Part shown: positions 37,871 through 45,765 of the stretch, in pieces | How the letters are laid out: every line of letters starts with the position of its first letter | How positions within the stretch are numbered: the stretch's first letter is position 1 | NCBI GenBank assembly: GCA_002071335.1 | Contig: MWEZ01000003.1 | Coordinates: forward strand, 1-51,970 | Length of the DNA stretch: 51,970 nucleotides | From: Verrucomicrobia bacterium ADurb.Bin018 | Lineage (GTDB): Bacteria; Verrucomicrobiota; Kiritimatiellia; CAIQIC01; Lenti-01 | Reading direction: 5' to 3' | Translations under genes and position numbers: made by a program | Notes under the pieces: model-generated | Database searches by the model: none | Told to the model about the DNA's origin: nothing | What the model saw: only the letters and a program-made list of their open reading frames with translations

Positions 37871-38845
37871 ATGAAAATCCTTTTGACAGGCGGCTCGGGC
37901 TACATTGGCAGCGTGACCACGGAATTGTTGTGCGATGACGGCCACGAGGTGGTTGTTTTTGACAACCTGGAGCGCGGCCACCGGGAGGCCGTGGACCCGC
38001 GGGCCAAGCTGATGGTGGGCGATTTGCGCGACCCGCAGCCCATCCGCGAGGCCATGCGGCAGGCCAAGCCGGATGCCGTCGTCCATTTTGCCGCCTACGC
38101 GTTGGTGGGCGAGTCCATGCAGGACCCGCACATGTATTTTGAAAACAACCTTGGCGGCGGCCTGAACCTGCTGGCCGCCATGCTGGAGAGCGGCGTAAAG
38201 AAAATTATTTTTTCTTCGACGTGCGCCACCTACGGCCAACCAGAAGTGATGCCCATGACCGAGGCGCTGCCGCAAAAGCCAACCAATCCCTATGGCGAAT
38301 CCAAGCTGATGTTTGAAACTGCGCTGCGCTGGGCGCAGGAACGCAACGGCATCCAGCCGGTTTTTCTGCGCTATTTCAACGCGTGCGGCGCCACGGAAAA
38401 ATATGGCGAGGATCACGATCCCGAAACTCACCTGATTCCTAATGTGCTGAAGGTGGCGCTGGGGCAGGCCCCCGCCGTGCCGGTGTTTGGCAACGATTAT
38501 CCCACCCCCGACGGCACCTGCATCCGGGACTATATTCATATTGTGGACCTTGCCCGCGCCCATATTCTGGCACTGGAAAAAGAAGTGACCGGCGCGTTCA
38601 ACCTTGGCACCGGCACTGGTTTTTCCGTGCAGCAGGTGGTGGAAACATGCCAGCAGGTGACCGGCCACGAGATTCCTGTGGCGCTTTCACCGCGGCGGCC
38701 GGGCGACCCGGCGTGCCTCGTGGCCGGCGCCACCAAGGCCCATGAGGTGCTGGGCTGGCAGCCGCGCTATCCCGACTTGCAAACCATTGTGCAACACGCG
38801 TGGAATTGGCACCACGCGCATCCCCACGGATATCGCAAGGAGTGA
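37871..38845 (+). CDS. galE: UDP-glucose 4-epimerase
   Basis: A 324-residue extended short-chain dehydrogenase. The NAD motif is TGGSGYIGS (6-14). The catalytic residues are the S/T group at FSSTCATYG (115-117) and Y141/K145 in NPYGESK. It interconverts UDP-glucose and UDP-galactose and supplies sugars for surface polysaccharides. The start at 37871 is preferred over an ATG six codons earlier because MKILLTGG begins the first strand. It is followed immediately by the small membrane protein and Gsp genes, and then by a polysaccharide exporter. Confidence 0.93.
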   Translation: MKILLTGGSGYIGSVTTELLCDDGHEVVVFDNLERGHREAVDPRAKLMVGDLRDPQPIREAMRQAKPDAVVHFAAYALVGESMQDPHMYFENNLGGGLNLLAAMLESGVKKIIFSSTCATYGQPEVMPMTEALPQKPTNPYGESKLMFETALRWAQERNGIQPVFLRYFNACGATEKYGEDHDPETHLIPNVLKVALGQAPAVPVFGNDYPTPDGTCIRDYIHIVDLARAHILALEKEVTGAFNLGTGTGFSVQQVVETCQQVTGHEIPVALSPRRPGDPACLVAGATKAHEVLGWQPRYPDLQTIVQHAWNWHHAHPHGYRKE

Positions 38846-38846
38846 G

Positions 38847-39230
38847 ATGAGCCGCTTGCCAGTACAAACCGAAGGATTTCGCGTGGATACCAGCCGGCCG
38901 CGCAGCCGGACCAAGATGCGGGCCAAGTTCCGCACGGTGCTCGGCGTCAGCGCCGGAGTGCTGCCGCTGATGGCGCTGGTAATTTTCCTGATGTCCTTTT
39001 TGCAGATTCGCGAACAGCGGGAACCCCTGCACCTCCTCGCTCTGATCCTGCTGGGCAGCGGCATGGTTGTGCTGATGTTCTATGCGTGGGCGCGCGCCGA
39101 AAAACTGCGCCGCCGCGAAATCTCGGCGCGCAACCGCGAGGCGCGCTATCGCGAGCAGGCGGAGCATCTGCGCCAGGAGCGCGAGAAAAAAGCGGCGGAA
39201 CGCTCGGCCGGAAATGCCCAGGTGAGCTGA
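38847..39230 (+). CDS. Small two-helix membrane protein with C-terminal coiled coil
   Basis: A 127-residue protein not recognised as a named family. Residues about 1-28 are basic. Hydrophobic helices lie at about 30-51 and 59-80. Residues about 80-120 are rich in E, R, K and A and look like a coiled coil. An AAGGAG site precedes the ATG, which lies one base past the galE stop. Its own stop overlaps the gspK-like start by one base (TGATG). The tight coupling suggests a role in the type II-like machine or its assembly. Confidence 0.7.
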   Translation: MSRLPVQTEGFRVDTSRPRSRTKMRAKFRTVLGVSAGVLPLMALVIFLMSFLQIREQREPLHLLALILLGSGMVVLMFYAWARAEKLRRREISARNREARYREQAEHLRQEREKKAAERSAGNAQVS

Positions 39231-40204
39231 TGCCGCGCCACCCGGCAGCCCGCACGGGCATGGCGCTGATTCTGGTGCTGGCGGCCATCGTGCTGGCCGG
39301 GGGCTTGGCGCTCTACCTGCAAGCGCGCGCAGCCGCTGCCGCCCGCTTGGAACAAGCCGAATTGACCCGCGAACGCCTGCGCCTCGCCGCGGGGGAAGCC
39401 GCCCGCGAAGCACTCTGGTTGCTGGCAGCCGACGATGACCGCCAAGTGGACCACCTGGGCGAAGATTGGGCCAAACCCCATGAAAACCAGCGTGACGATG
39501 GCGTCTATACGTGGTCACTGATCGAAGACGCCGGGCGATTTTTCAACCTGAACAATCTGGCGGTCGCCACCCAAGGGCCACGCCCAGCCAACGAAATCCT
39601 GCTGGATTTGCTAACTTTTTGCGGCGATTTTTCGCCCTCGGTCCGCGTGGCCGCGCTGACGGATTTTGTGGATGGCGATGAAGACGGTCCCTATGAGGCG
39701 GAGTTTTACCGCCGCCCAACGGATCCCTACCGTCCGCCCAACCGCGAGTTGTGGGCGCCGGCGGAAGTGCTCCGGGTTCATGACTTCACTGCGGAATTGT
39801 TCCGGCCGCGCCCCCGCGGGCCGGCCGACGATCTGTTCGGCGGTGATTTCTCCAGCGCGGCGGTGATTGTGCCGCAGCGGTTGAACAAGCCGGTGCCCAT
39901 CAACGTCAACACCGCCAGCCGGGATGTTTTGATGGGCCTGACCAGTCTGCAGCACGATGCCGTGGTGCGGAAGGTCATGGCCATTCGCCAAACGCAACCG
40001 TTTGAGTCGCTGGCGATGATTTTTGCGGCCTATCCGGAATTTGCGGCAGCGTTGGCGGATAGCGTGTCCACCGCCAGTACGATTTTCCGGGTGCGTGCGC
40101 GGGCCGCGGCGGACTCGCAACGCTGGTCGGTCATGGCGTGGGTGGAGCGGAGTCCGGATACCGGCGCCATCCGCATTTTACAATGGGTGGAGGCAGGTGG
40201 CTGA
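39230..40204 (+). CDS. gspK: GspK-like type II secretion minor pseudopilin
   Basis: A 324-residue protein with a class III prepilin-like N-terminus. A short basic leader is followed by G-MALILVLAAIVLAGGLALYLQ. The large globular domain contains FNLNNL near residue 105 and INVNTASRDVLMGL near residue 224, the helix-hairpin region typical of GspK. In type II secretion GspK caps the pseudopilus tip with GspI and GspJ. The first base is shared with the stop of the preceding gene. GspL- and GspM-like genes follow, but no gspI/J/H/G/D/E/F gene is in the window. Confidence 0.82.
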   Translation: MPRHPAARTGMALILVLAAIVLAGGLALYLQARAAAAARLEQAELTRERLRLAAGEAAREALWLLAADDDRQVDHLGEDWAKPHENQRDDGVYTWSLIEDAGRFFNLNNLAVATQGPRPANEILLDLLTFCGDFSPSVRVAALTDFVDGDEDGPYEAEFYRRPTDPYRPPNRELWAPAEVLRVHDFTAELFRPRPRGPADDLFGGDFSSAAVIVPQRLNKPVPINVNTASRDVLMGLTSLQHDAVVRKVMAIRQTQPFESLAMIFAAYPEFAAALADSVSTASTIFRVRARAAADSQRWSVMAWVERSPDTGAIRILQWVEAGG

Positions 40205-40208
40205 CACC

Positions 40209-41606
40209 ATGGAACACCCCTTCCAGATGGCCTATGGCCTGGACATGGCCGACGGGCAGTGGATTCTGGCCCAGTGCGCGCGCCGCGGCGTGGCGCAAGT
40301 GCGGCTGGCCGCGCCGGCGGAGTCCGAGGAAATGCGCCGCGCGTTGCAGGCGGTTCAAGCCGATGTGGAACAAGGCCGCGCCGCGTTGGCGGTCAGCGCC
40401 CCGGCCGCGCAGACGGTCGTGCGGCGATTGCGCGCGCCATTCCCTTCGCTGGCCAAGGCCGCGCGGATTTGGCCCTCGCTACTGGATGTGGATTTGCCGT
40501 TTCCCGTGGAAAGCGCGGTCACCGGCTTTGTGCAGCCGCGCGTGGTGCAGGGGCAGGCCACCACGCTTGCCGCCGCCATCCGGCGGAGCGATTGGTCGGC
40601 ATTTGAAGTACAATGCAACGCCGCCGGCGTGCAGCCCACCCACGCCGATGTCGAAGCGCTCGCGCTCTGGGAACAGCAGAGCGTGGATGCGCCATCCGCC
40701 CGCGCGGATGCCTCGCGGCTGCTCATCTGGCTTGGCGCGGATCACGTGACCATCGTCCGGGGGCGGGGTGGCGATTTGCTCGGCGCGCACGTGTTGCGCG
40801 CAACTCCCCAGCCGAGCGGGAGCGGGGATTTTGTGACATTGTGGGCCGCGCGGTTGCAGCCCATTGTTGCCGCACAAGCAACTGAAACCGACGGCGCGCC
40901 CATGGATGTCTGGTGGGCCGGGCCTAGAGCAGAAGACGCCGAATGGGTGGCACGCCTGCGCGCGGCCATGCCGGCTGTTGGCCAGATGCGGCATGAAACC
41001 CATTCGCTGGCGGCCTCGCTGCTGGCGCGGGCCTTGGCGCGCCGCGCAGCGGGTAACGGCGGCATCAATTTCAAATCGGGCGCCGATACGCATCCGGCCT
41101 TGCACCGCGCGGCGCAGCGCCGCCGGCAGCGAGCTTATCTTGGCGTGGTGATTGCCGCGCTGGTGGTGCTGGCCTTGAACTTCGGCGAGCGGCATCTGCG
41201 CCAGCGGCAGTTGTCGGCCGCGCAGCAGAACTTGAGCCATTTGGCGGAATCAATCACGGGTGCGCCGGTGGTGCGCGGGCAGGAGTTGCTGTTTGTGGAG
41301 CGCGCGCTGGCCCAGCGCGATGAAGACACCCGTGCCTTCCGCGAAGCCATGGAAGAAGATGGACTGGAAGAACGCGTGGCGCGCGTGGTGCAGGCGGCCG
41401 ATGAACTGCACGTGGAGATCGTCCGCCTGAACATTTCGCCGGTGGCGCTGACGTTGCAAGGCAGCGCGCCCGGCATTCAGGTTTTGGAGACCTTCGCGGA
41501 AAAATTGCGCGGCTACGGCTGGCAGGTGCAGGCGGATACCTCCGGGCTGGCACTGGGTGGCCGCCCCCAATTTGTGTTGAAAGGGATGCATGACCAAGTC
41601 CGCTGA
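40209..41606 (+). CDS. gspL: GspL/PilM-like type II secretion assembly protein
   Basis: A 465-residue protein with a cytoplasmic actin-like region (about 1-310), one membrane helix near residues 315-335 (AYLGVVIAALVVLALNFG), and a periplasmic part ending in a ferredoxin-like fold region (VEIVRLNISPVALTLQG). This is the GspL layout. In the family it links the secretion ATPase to the inner-membrane platform and GspM. The start is four bases after the gspK-like stop, and the next gene overlaps its end by 17 bases. Sequence identity to GspL cannot be judged by eye; topology and position are the main support. Confidence 0.75.
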   Translation: MEHPFQMAYGLDMADGQWILAQCARRGVAQVRLAAPAESEEMRRALQAVQADVEQGRAALAVSAPAAQTVVRRLRAPFPSLAKAARIWPSLLDVDLPFPVESAVTGFVQPRVVQGQATTLAAAIRRSDWSAFEVQCNAAGVQPTHADVEALALWEQQSVDAPSARADASRLLIWLGADHVTIVRGRGGDLLGAHVLRATPQPSGSGDFVTLWAARLQPIVAAQATETDGAPMDVWWAGPRAEDAEWVARLRAAMPAVGQMRHETHSLAASLLARALARRAAGNGGINFKSGADTHPALHRAAQRRRQRAYLGVVIAALVVLALNFGERHLRQRQLSAAQQNLSHLAESITGAPVVRGQELLFVERALAQRDEDTRAFREAMEEDGLEERVARVVQAADELHVEIVRLNISPVALTLQGSAPGIQVLETFAEKLRGYGWQVQADTSGLALGGRPQFVLKGMHDQVR

Positions 41607-42084
41607 ACGCTATTGGCAGGCCGGCGCTTTGCTGCTCGGCGTGTTGGCCGTGGCCTTCACGCTGGATACATGGCTCTCGGCGGCACGGCACCGCGACATC
41701 CTGGCTGCCAAGGAAGAGGCGGGGCAAAAGGTAGCCGCGTATGCCGGGCGCTGGGCGCGCGAGGATGCGTACCGCGACTCGTTGGAACGCCAGCAGGCAT
41801 GGCATCCTGTGGAATTGGATGACCTGGCCACGCGCCTGCTTGGTTTGCATACGGTGCAAATCACGCCGCGTCCGGCCACCGCGGTGGCTGCCGGCTGGCA
41901 ACGGCGCGAGGTGGCGATTCAGATGAATAATGTCACCTATGCCGAGGCCGCGTTGTTTTTGGCTGATGCCGCCGCCGGGCTGCCGCCATGGCGGTTGCAG
42001 GATTTGACGCTGGCGCCAGCGGCTGAAGCCGGCAAGGGCAACTTGGCCGCCGTGCTGGTTGCGCTGGAAAAGAAACAGCCATGA
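41590..42084 (+). CDS. GspM-like inner-membrane protein
   Basis: A 164-residue protein with one N-terminal membrane helix (about 10-30), a short coiled coil and a periplasmic alpha/beta domain. It overlaps the gspL-like gene by 17 bases and ends just before the exporter permease gene. GspM proteins have this size and topology and bind GspL. No diagnostic motif exists, so the assignment is by position and shape. Confidence 0.6.
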   Translation: MTKSAERYWQAGALLLGVLAVAFTLDTWLSAARHRDILAAKEEAGQKVAAYAGRWAREDAYRDSLERQQAWHPVELDDLATRLLGLHTVQITPRPATAVAAGWQRREVAIQMNNVTYAEAALFLADAAAGLPPWRLQDLTLAPAAEAGKGNLAAVLVALEKKQP

Positions 42085-42088
42085 GTCT

Positions 42089-42901
42089 ATGGTGCGCGTG
42101 ATGAAATTGTTGCCCACCATTTGGAATCGCCGCGAATTGCTGTGGAATCTGGCCGTGCGCGAGCTCAAACAGCGCTATCGCGGCTCTGTGCTGGGTTTTC
42201 TCTGGACGCTGCTCACGCCGCTGTTCATGGCCGTGATCTACCTGTTTTTCCTGCGCCTGCTGGCCGGGCGCGGGGTGCCGATGGAAGAAATCATCATCGG
42301 TGTATTTGCTTGGCAGTTCACTGTGCAGTGCACCCAAGCCGGTACGACCTGTGTGCTGGGCAGCGCAAATCTCGTCAAAAAAGTGGCTTTCCCGCTGGAG
42401 ATTTTGCCGTTGAGCCAGGTGCTGGCCAACACCATCAGCTATCTGCTGTCGCTAGTGGTGCAGTTTCCGCTGTTGATGTTTTTACTGTCGCGGTCGAATC
42501 AGCATCTGGCCATGACATGGCCGATCTTTTTCCTGTGGGTGGCCTGGCAAACCTTGTTTAATCTGGGGCTGACTTCGTTTGTCGGCGCGCTCAATGTGTT
42601 TTATCGGGACACACAGCATCTGGTAGGCCTTGCGCTGAGCGCCTGGTTCTTTTTGAGCCCGGTGATGTACAACATGGAATTCGCCCTCAATTTGGCCGCG
42701 CAGTGGCCGCTGGCCGCGGACTTGCTCTATGCGAACCCCATGACGGTGATTCTCAACGGCTACCGCGCGGCGTTGCTGCCGGAGAGCGCAGCCGCGTACC
42801 CACCCGCGGCGTGGATCGGGCTGCTGCTGGTGCCAGTCATGTTCATTCTGGGGGTGGTGGTGTACCGCCGCCGCCAACATCTATTTGCGGATATGCTCTA
42901 A
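42089..42901 (+). CDS. ABC-2 type polysaccharide export permease (Wzm/KpsM-like)
   Basis: A 270-residue membrane protein with about six hydrophobic segments. The N-terminal amphipathic segment LLWNLAVRELKQRYRGSVLGFLW is characteristic of the Wzm/TagG/RfbD permeases (only part of the motif is quoted). The C-terminus HLFADML is close to the usual FADVL ending. It forms the channel for lipid-linked polysaccharide. The start could be 42089 or 42101; neither has a clear ribosome site. The ATPase gene starts one base after its stop. Confidence 0.9.
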   Translation: MVRVMKLLPTIWNRRELLWNLAVRELKQRYRGSVLGFLWTLLTPLFMAVIYLFFLRLLAGRGVPMEEIIIGVFAWQFTVQCTQAGTTCVLGSANLVKKVAFPLEILPLSQVLANTISYLLSLVVQFPLLMFLLSRSNQHLAMTWPIFFLWVAWQTLFNLGLTSFVGALNVFYRDTQHLVGLALSAWFFLSPVMYNMEFALNLAAQWPLAADLLYANPMTVILNGYRAALLPESAAAYPPAAWIGLLLVPVMFILGVVVYRRRQHLFADML

Positions 42902-42902
42902 A

Positions 42903-44078
42903 ATGAACGCCATCGAAGCAGTCGGTTTGGGCAAGCGCTACTATCGCCGCGGCGGACAGCGCGCGACCACGTTGCTGGAAACGCTCACCGGCTTCGGCCG
43001 AGCCCGTCGCGAAGAGTTCTGGTGCCTGCGCGAGGCCAACTTCGCCATTCCGGCTGGGCGCACGGTGGGAGTGATCGGCCCCAACGGCTCCGGCAAAAGC
43101 TCGCTGCTGGGCTTGGCCGCCGGTACCATCACGCCCACGGAAGGCCATGTTCGTACGCAGGGCCGGATTTCCTCGCTGTTGGAACTGGGCGCGGGTTTCC
43201 ATCCGGAATTGAGCGGGCGCGAGAATGTGTATCTCAACGCCGCGCTGCTGGGCATCCCGCGCGAAGACGTCAAAAAGAAGTTCGACCAAATTGTGGATTT
43301 TGCCGACTTGCGCGAGTTCATTGACATGCCGGTCAAGCACTACTCCAGCGGCATGTATGTGCGGCTGGGGTTCTCCATCGCCGTGGAGGTGGATCCCGAC
43401 ATTTTGTTGATTGACGAAGTGCTGGCGGTGGGCGACATCGCCTTCCAACTGAAATGCCTCGACCGCATCCGTCAGTTCCAACGGCGAGGCAAAACCATTT
43501 TATTTGTGAGCCACGCTCTGCAGACGGTGGAAGAGTTCTGCCACGAGGCCTTTTTGATTCATGGCGGCCGTCTGGTGGAACGCGGCGAGCCGAGCGAAGT
43601 CATCCTGAAATACATCCGCCGCTACATGGGCGAGGGGGGCGGGCTGTTCACGCAGGAATTCGGGACGCGGGCAGTCGAGTTTGGCAACGTACGCCTGCTG
43701 AATGCCGCTGGCGAGGAAACAGGCATCTTTGAAACTGGCGGCGCGCTGACAATCGAAATCCCGTACGTGGCCCACCGGCGCATAGAAAAACCGGTTTTCG
43801 GTTTCTCGCTCAAGACGGGCAACGGAATGTATATTTACGGCAGCAATACCCAAATCCAGCAAGTGGCGGTTCCGCCGCTCGAAGGCGCGGGCGTAGTGCG
43901 GCTGGATTTTGCACCGCTGCGGCTGATGCATGGCAACTACTTTTTGTCGCTTTCGATCCACTCGTGGGATCATGCCGAGCAGTTCCACCGGCGGGAAGAT
44001 TGGTGGCCATTCGGCGTACGCAATACGGGGGAAGACCTGGGGCTGTTCAAACTGGACGCCCGCTGGCATTGCCCCTGA
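42903..44078 (+). CDS. ABC transporter ATPase with Wzt-type C-terminal domain
   Basis: A 391-residue protein. The ATPase half has Walker A GPNGSGKSS, signature YSSGMYVRLGFS and Walker B ILLIDEVLAVGD, the wording of polysaccharide exporters (Wzt, TagH, KpsT). Residues about 250-391 form a Wzt_C-like beta-sandwich that in O-antigen systems binds the capped end of the chain. This implies that a terminally modified glycan is exported. It is paired with the permease upstream. No glycosyltransferases are in the window. Confidence 0.92.
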   Translation: MNAIEAVGLGKRYYRRGGQRATTLLETLTGFGRARREEFWCLREANFAIPAGRTVGVIGPNGSGKSSLLGLAAGTITPTEGHVRTQGRISSLLELGAGFHPELSGRENVYLNAALLGIPREDVKKKFDQIVDFADLREFIDMPVKHYSSGMYVRLGFSIAVEVDPDILLIDEVLAVGDIAFQLKCLDRIRQFQRRGKTILFVSHALQTVEEFCHEAFLIHGGRLVERGEPSEVILKYIRRYMGEGGGLFTQEFGTRAVEFGNVRLLNAAGEETGIFETGGALTIEIPYVAHRRIEKPVFGFSLKTGNGMYIYGSNTQIQQVAVPPLEGAGVVRLDFAPLRLMHGNYFLSLSIHSWDHAEQFHRREDWWPFGVRNTGEDLGLFKLDARWHCP

Positions 44079-44213
44079 ACCCGGCGTGTTTTCGCGCTTC
44101 GCGGCCACCACCATTCCTAGCTTGCGTCCCGCGTGCGGAATTCCTACAACATTGCGCCGGTTGCCGGGTGCGCGGAAGGCGCAACCCCGCGGCATAGTGG
44201 CAAGGAGACAATC

Positions 44214-44915
44214 GTGAAGAAAGAAACTCGGCGGTGGATGGTCTGGTGGCTGGTGGTGGGCATGGCTGGCATGGTGTTGGCATTGACCGGTTGCGAAAGC
44301 GATCACAACGACGAAACAATGGAAGAAATCCAGGCCGAAGCCACCAACTCGGTGAATAATGCCGATTCCCCCGGCGACGAAGATCACGGCCTCAACGAGT
44401 TTTTCTATGATGGCTTGCACCCGACCCGTGCCGGCAACAAGGTCATTGCCCGCGTGTTTGCCAAGAAGATCAAGCCGCTCGATGATGCCGGCGGCAACAA
44501 CGTCAACGTCATCGTGTGCCTGGGTGACAGCATTACCGACACTGGCTATCCTTCCGACTTGGCCAAACTGACCGGCATGACGGCCTATGAAGAGGGCATT
44601 CGCGGCGAACGCAGCTCCGGCGGCGCGTCCCGCATTGACGGCGTGCTGTCGGGCTACAAGCCGGCATATATCTGCATTCTTTATGGCGCAAATGATGTGA
44701 TCGGCCATCTGCCTGCATCCACTGTGACCGGCAATCTCGAAGCGATGGTGATTGCCGCGCGGGCCAACGGCACCATTCCAATACTTGCGACGTTGACGCC
44801 GATGTTCGGCCCGCGCAAGCAGTATGCCGCCGATGCCCGGGCCACCAGCGCGGCCATCCGCGATTTGGCGGGGCGGTTGGGCGTACCGTTGGCGGACCTC
44901 GAAAAAGCATTTTAG
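44214..44915 (+). CDS. Lipoprotein SGNH/GDSL hydrolase with permuted block order, copy 1
   Basis: A 233-residue lipoprotein starting at GTG 44214, six bases after an AAGGAG site. The lipobox is LALTGC with C27. The catalytic Asp-His block, FYDGLHPTRAGNKV (D66, H69), comes first. Then block I is IVCLGDSITD (S106), block II is GIRGERSSGG and block III is LYGANDV (N160). In normal SGNH hydrolases the DxxH block is C-terminal; here the chain ends at LADLEKAF, just where that block would follow. All four catalytic elements are present, so an esterase or lipase-like activity (for example polysaccharide deacetylation) in the envelope is plausible. A paralogue follows 17 bases later. Confidence 0.85.
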   Translation: MKKETRRWMVWWLVVGMAGMVLALTGCESDHNDETMEEIQAEATNSVNNADSPGDEDHGLNEFFYDGLHPTRAGNKVIARVFAKKIKPLDDAGGNNVNVIVCLGDSITDTGYPSDLAKLTGMTAYEEGIRGERSSGGASRIDGVLSGYKPAYICILYGANDVIGHLPASTVTGNLEAMVIAARANGTIPILATLTPMFGPRKQYAADARATSAAIRDLAGRLGVPLADLEKAF

Positions 44916-44932
44916 ATCGGGAAAGGGCGGAC

Positions 44933-45673
44933 ATGCAGAAACGGCGGCAATGGGCGTGGTGGTTGACGATTGGCTTGTGTGGAACCCTTCTACTGGCAAC
45001 CGGGTGCGAAAGCGATGACAGCCACGAGACCCCCGCGCAGATTCAGGAGGAAGCGCAAAACACTCCGCCGGTCACCAACCCGGGCGGCAACGGGCCATCT
45101 GAATCTACGACCGGCACGCCGTCCACTTCGCCGCCGAGCGCGGCCACCGTGCGCAAGTATTTCCCGGGCGGCCTGCATCCCAATACGGAAGGCAGCCGGA
45201 TCATCGCCAAAACCTTTGCCGGAGCGATCACACCGGTCAGTGATGCTGGCGGCAACCGCCCGAATGTGATTGTGTGCCTGGGCGACAGCATCACCGATAG
45301 TGGTTATCCCACATATCTGGCCGGGATGACCGGCATGACCGCCATTGAGGAAGGCATCCGTGGCGAGCGCAGCGCCGGCGGCGTGTCGCGCGTGGGCGGC
45401 GTGTTGAGCAAATACAAACCCGCCTACCTGTGCATCCTGTATGGCGCCAACGATGTCCGCAAGGGACTGCCGGCCTCCACCGTGACGGGCAATCTGGAGA
45501 AGATGGTGAATGCCGCGCGCGCCAACGGAACCATCCCGATTTTGGCAACGCTGACCCCGATGGGCGGCACCTATTCCGAGTTCATTCCCGAGGTGCAAAA
45601 AACCAGCGCGGCCATCCGCGATTTGGCGGCACGGCTGGGCGTGCGCCTGGCCGATTTGGAGAGGGCGTTTTAG
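44933..45673 (+). CDS. Lipoprotein SGNH/GDSL hydrolase with permuted block order, copy 2 (Asp lost)
   Basis: A 246-residue paralogue of the preceding protein, with lipobox LLLATGC (C25) and a low-complexity S/T/P/G linker at about 43-72. The order is again FPGGLHPNTEG first, then VCLGDSITD (S119), GIRGERSAGG and LYGANDV (N173). The position of the catalytic Asp is glycine (G79) while the His (H82) is kept. It may work as a Ser-His dyad, use another acid, or be inactive. The catalytic core is strongly conserved between the copies while the N-terminal linkers differ. Confidence 0.84.
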   Translation: MQKRRQWAWWLTIGLCGTLLLATGCESDDSHETPAQIQEEAQNTPPVTNPGGNGPSESTTGTPSTSPPSAATVRKYFPGGLHPNTEGSRIIAKTFAGAITPVSDAGGNRPNVIVCLGDSITDSGYPTYLAGMTGMTAIEEGIRGERSAGGVSRVGGVLSKYKPAYLCILYGANDVRKGLPASTVTGNLEKMVNAARANGTIPILATLTPMGGTYSEFIPEVQKTSAAIRDLAARLGVRLADLERAF

Positions 45674-45705
45674 GCGGGCAGTTAAACGCCGGATAGCGCG
45701 ATTGA

Positions 45706-45732
45706 CGTGGCGCCGGGAAAGGGGTTGCCACG
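45706..45732 (+). other. hairpin between the SGNH pair and murF
   Basis: CGTGGC pairs with GCCACG across a 15-base loop. It has no T-tract directly after it. Its right arm overlaps the TTGCCA -35 element of the murF promoter, so it could be a weak terminator or a protein site. Confidence 0.35.
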
Positions 45733-45753
45733 CCCTGTCTAAAAACCTACAAC
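45725..45753 (+). promoter_or_regulatory. candidate murF promoter
   Basis: TTGCCA (45725-45730) and TACAAC (45748-45753) are 17 bases apart. The predicted start near 45760 leaves a leader of only about 6 bases before the murF ATG, which has no ribosome site. This matches the other TTGCCA promoters before umuD and at the right window edge. Confidence 0.5.
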
Positions 45754-45765
45754 TTTTTTTCAAGC

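Noticed and set aside
38847-42084. A complete type II secretion or type IV pilus locus
   Set aside because: Only K-, L- and M-like genes are present. No secretin, ATPase, platform protein or major pseudopilin was found in the window.
44933-45673. Second SGNH gene as a decayed pseudogene
   Set aside because: Although the catalytic Asp is Gly, the frame, lipobox, serine, asparagine and histidine blocks are intact and well conserved with copy 1.
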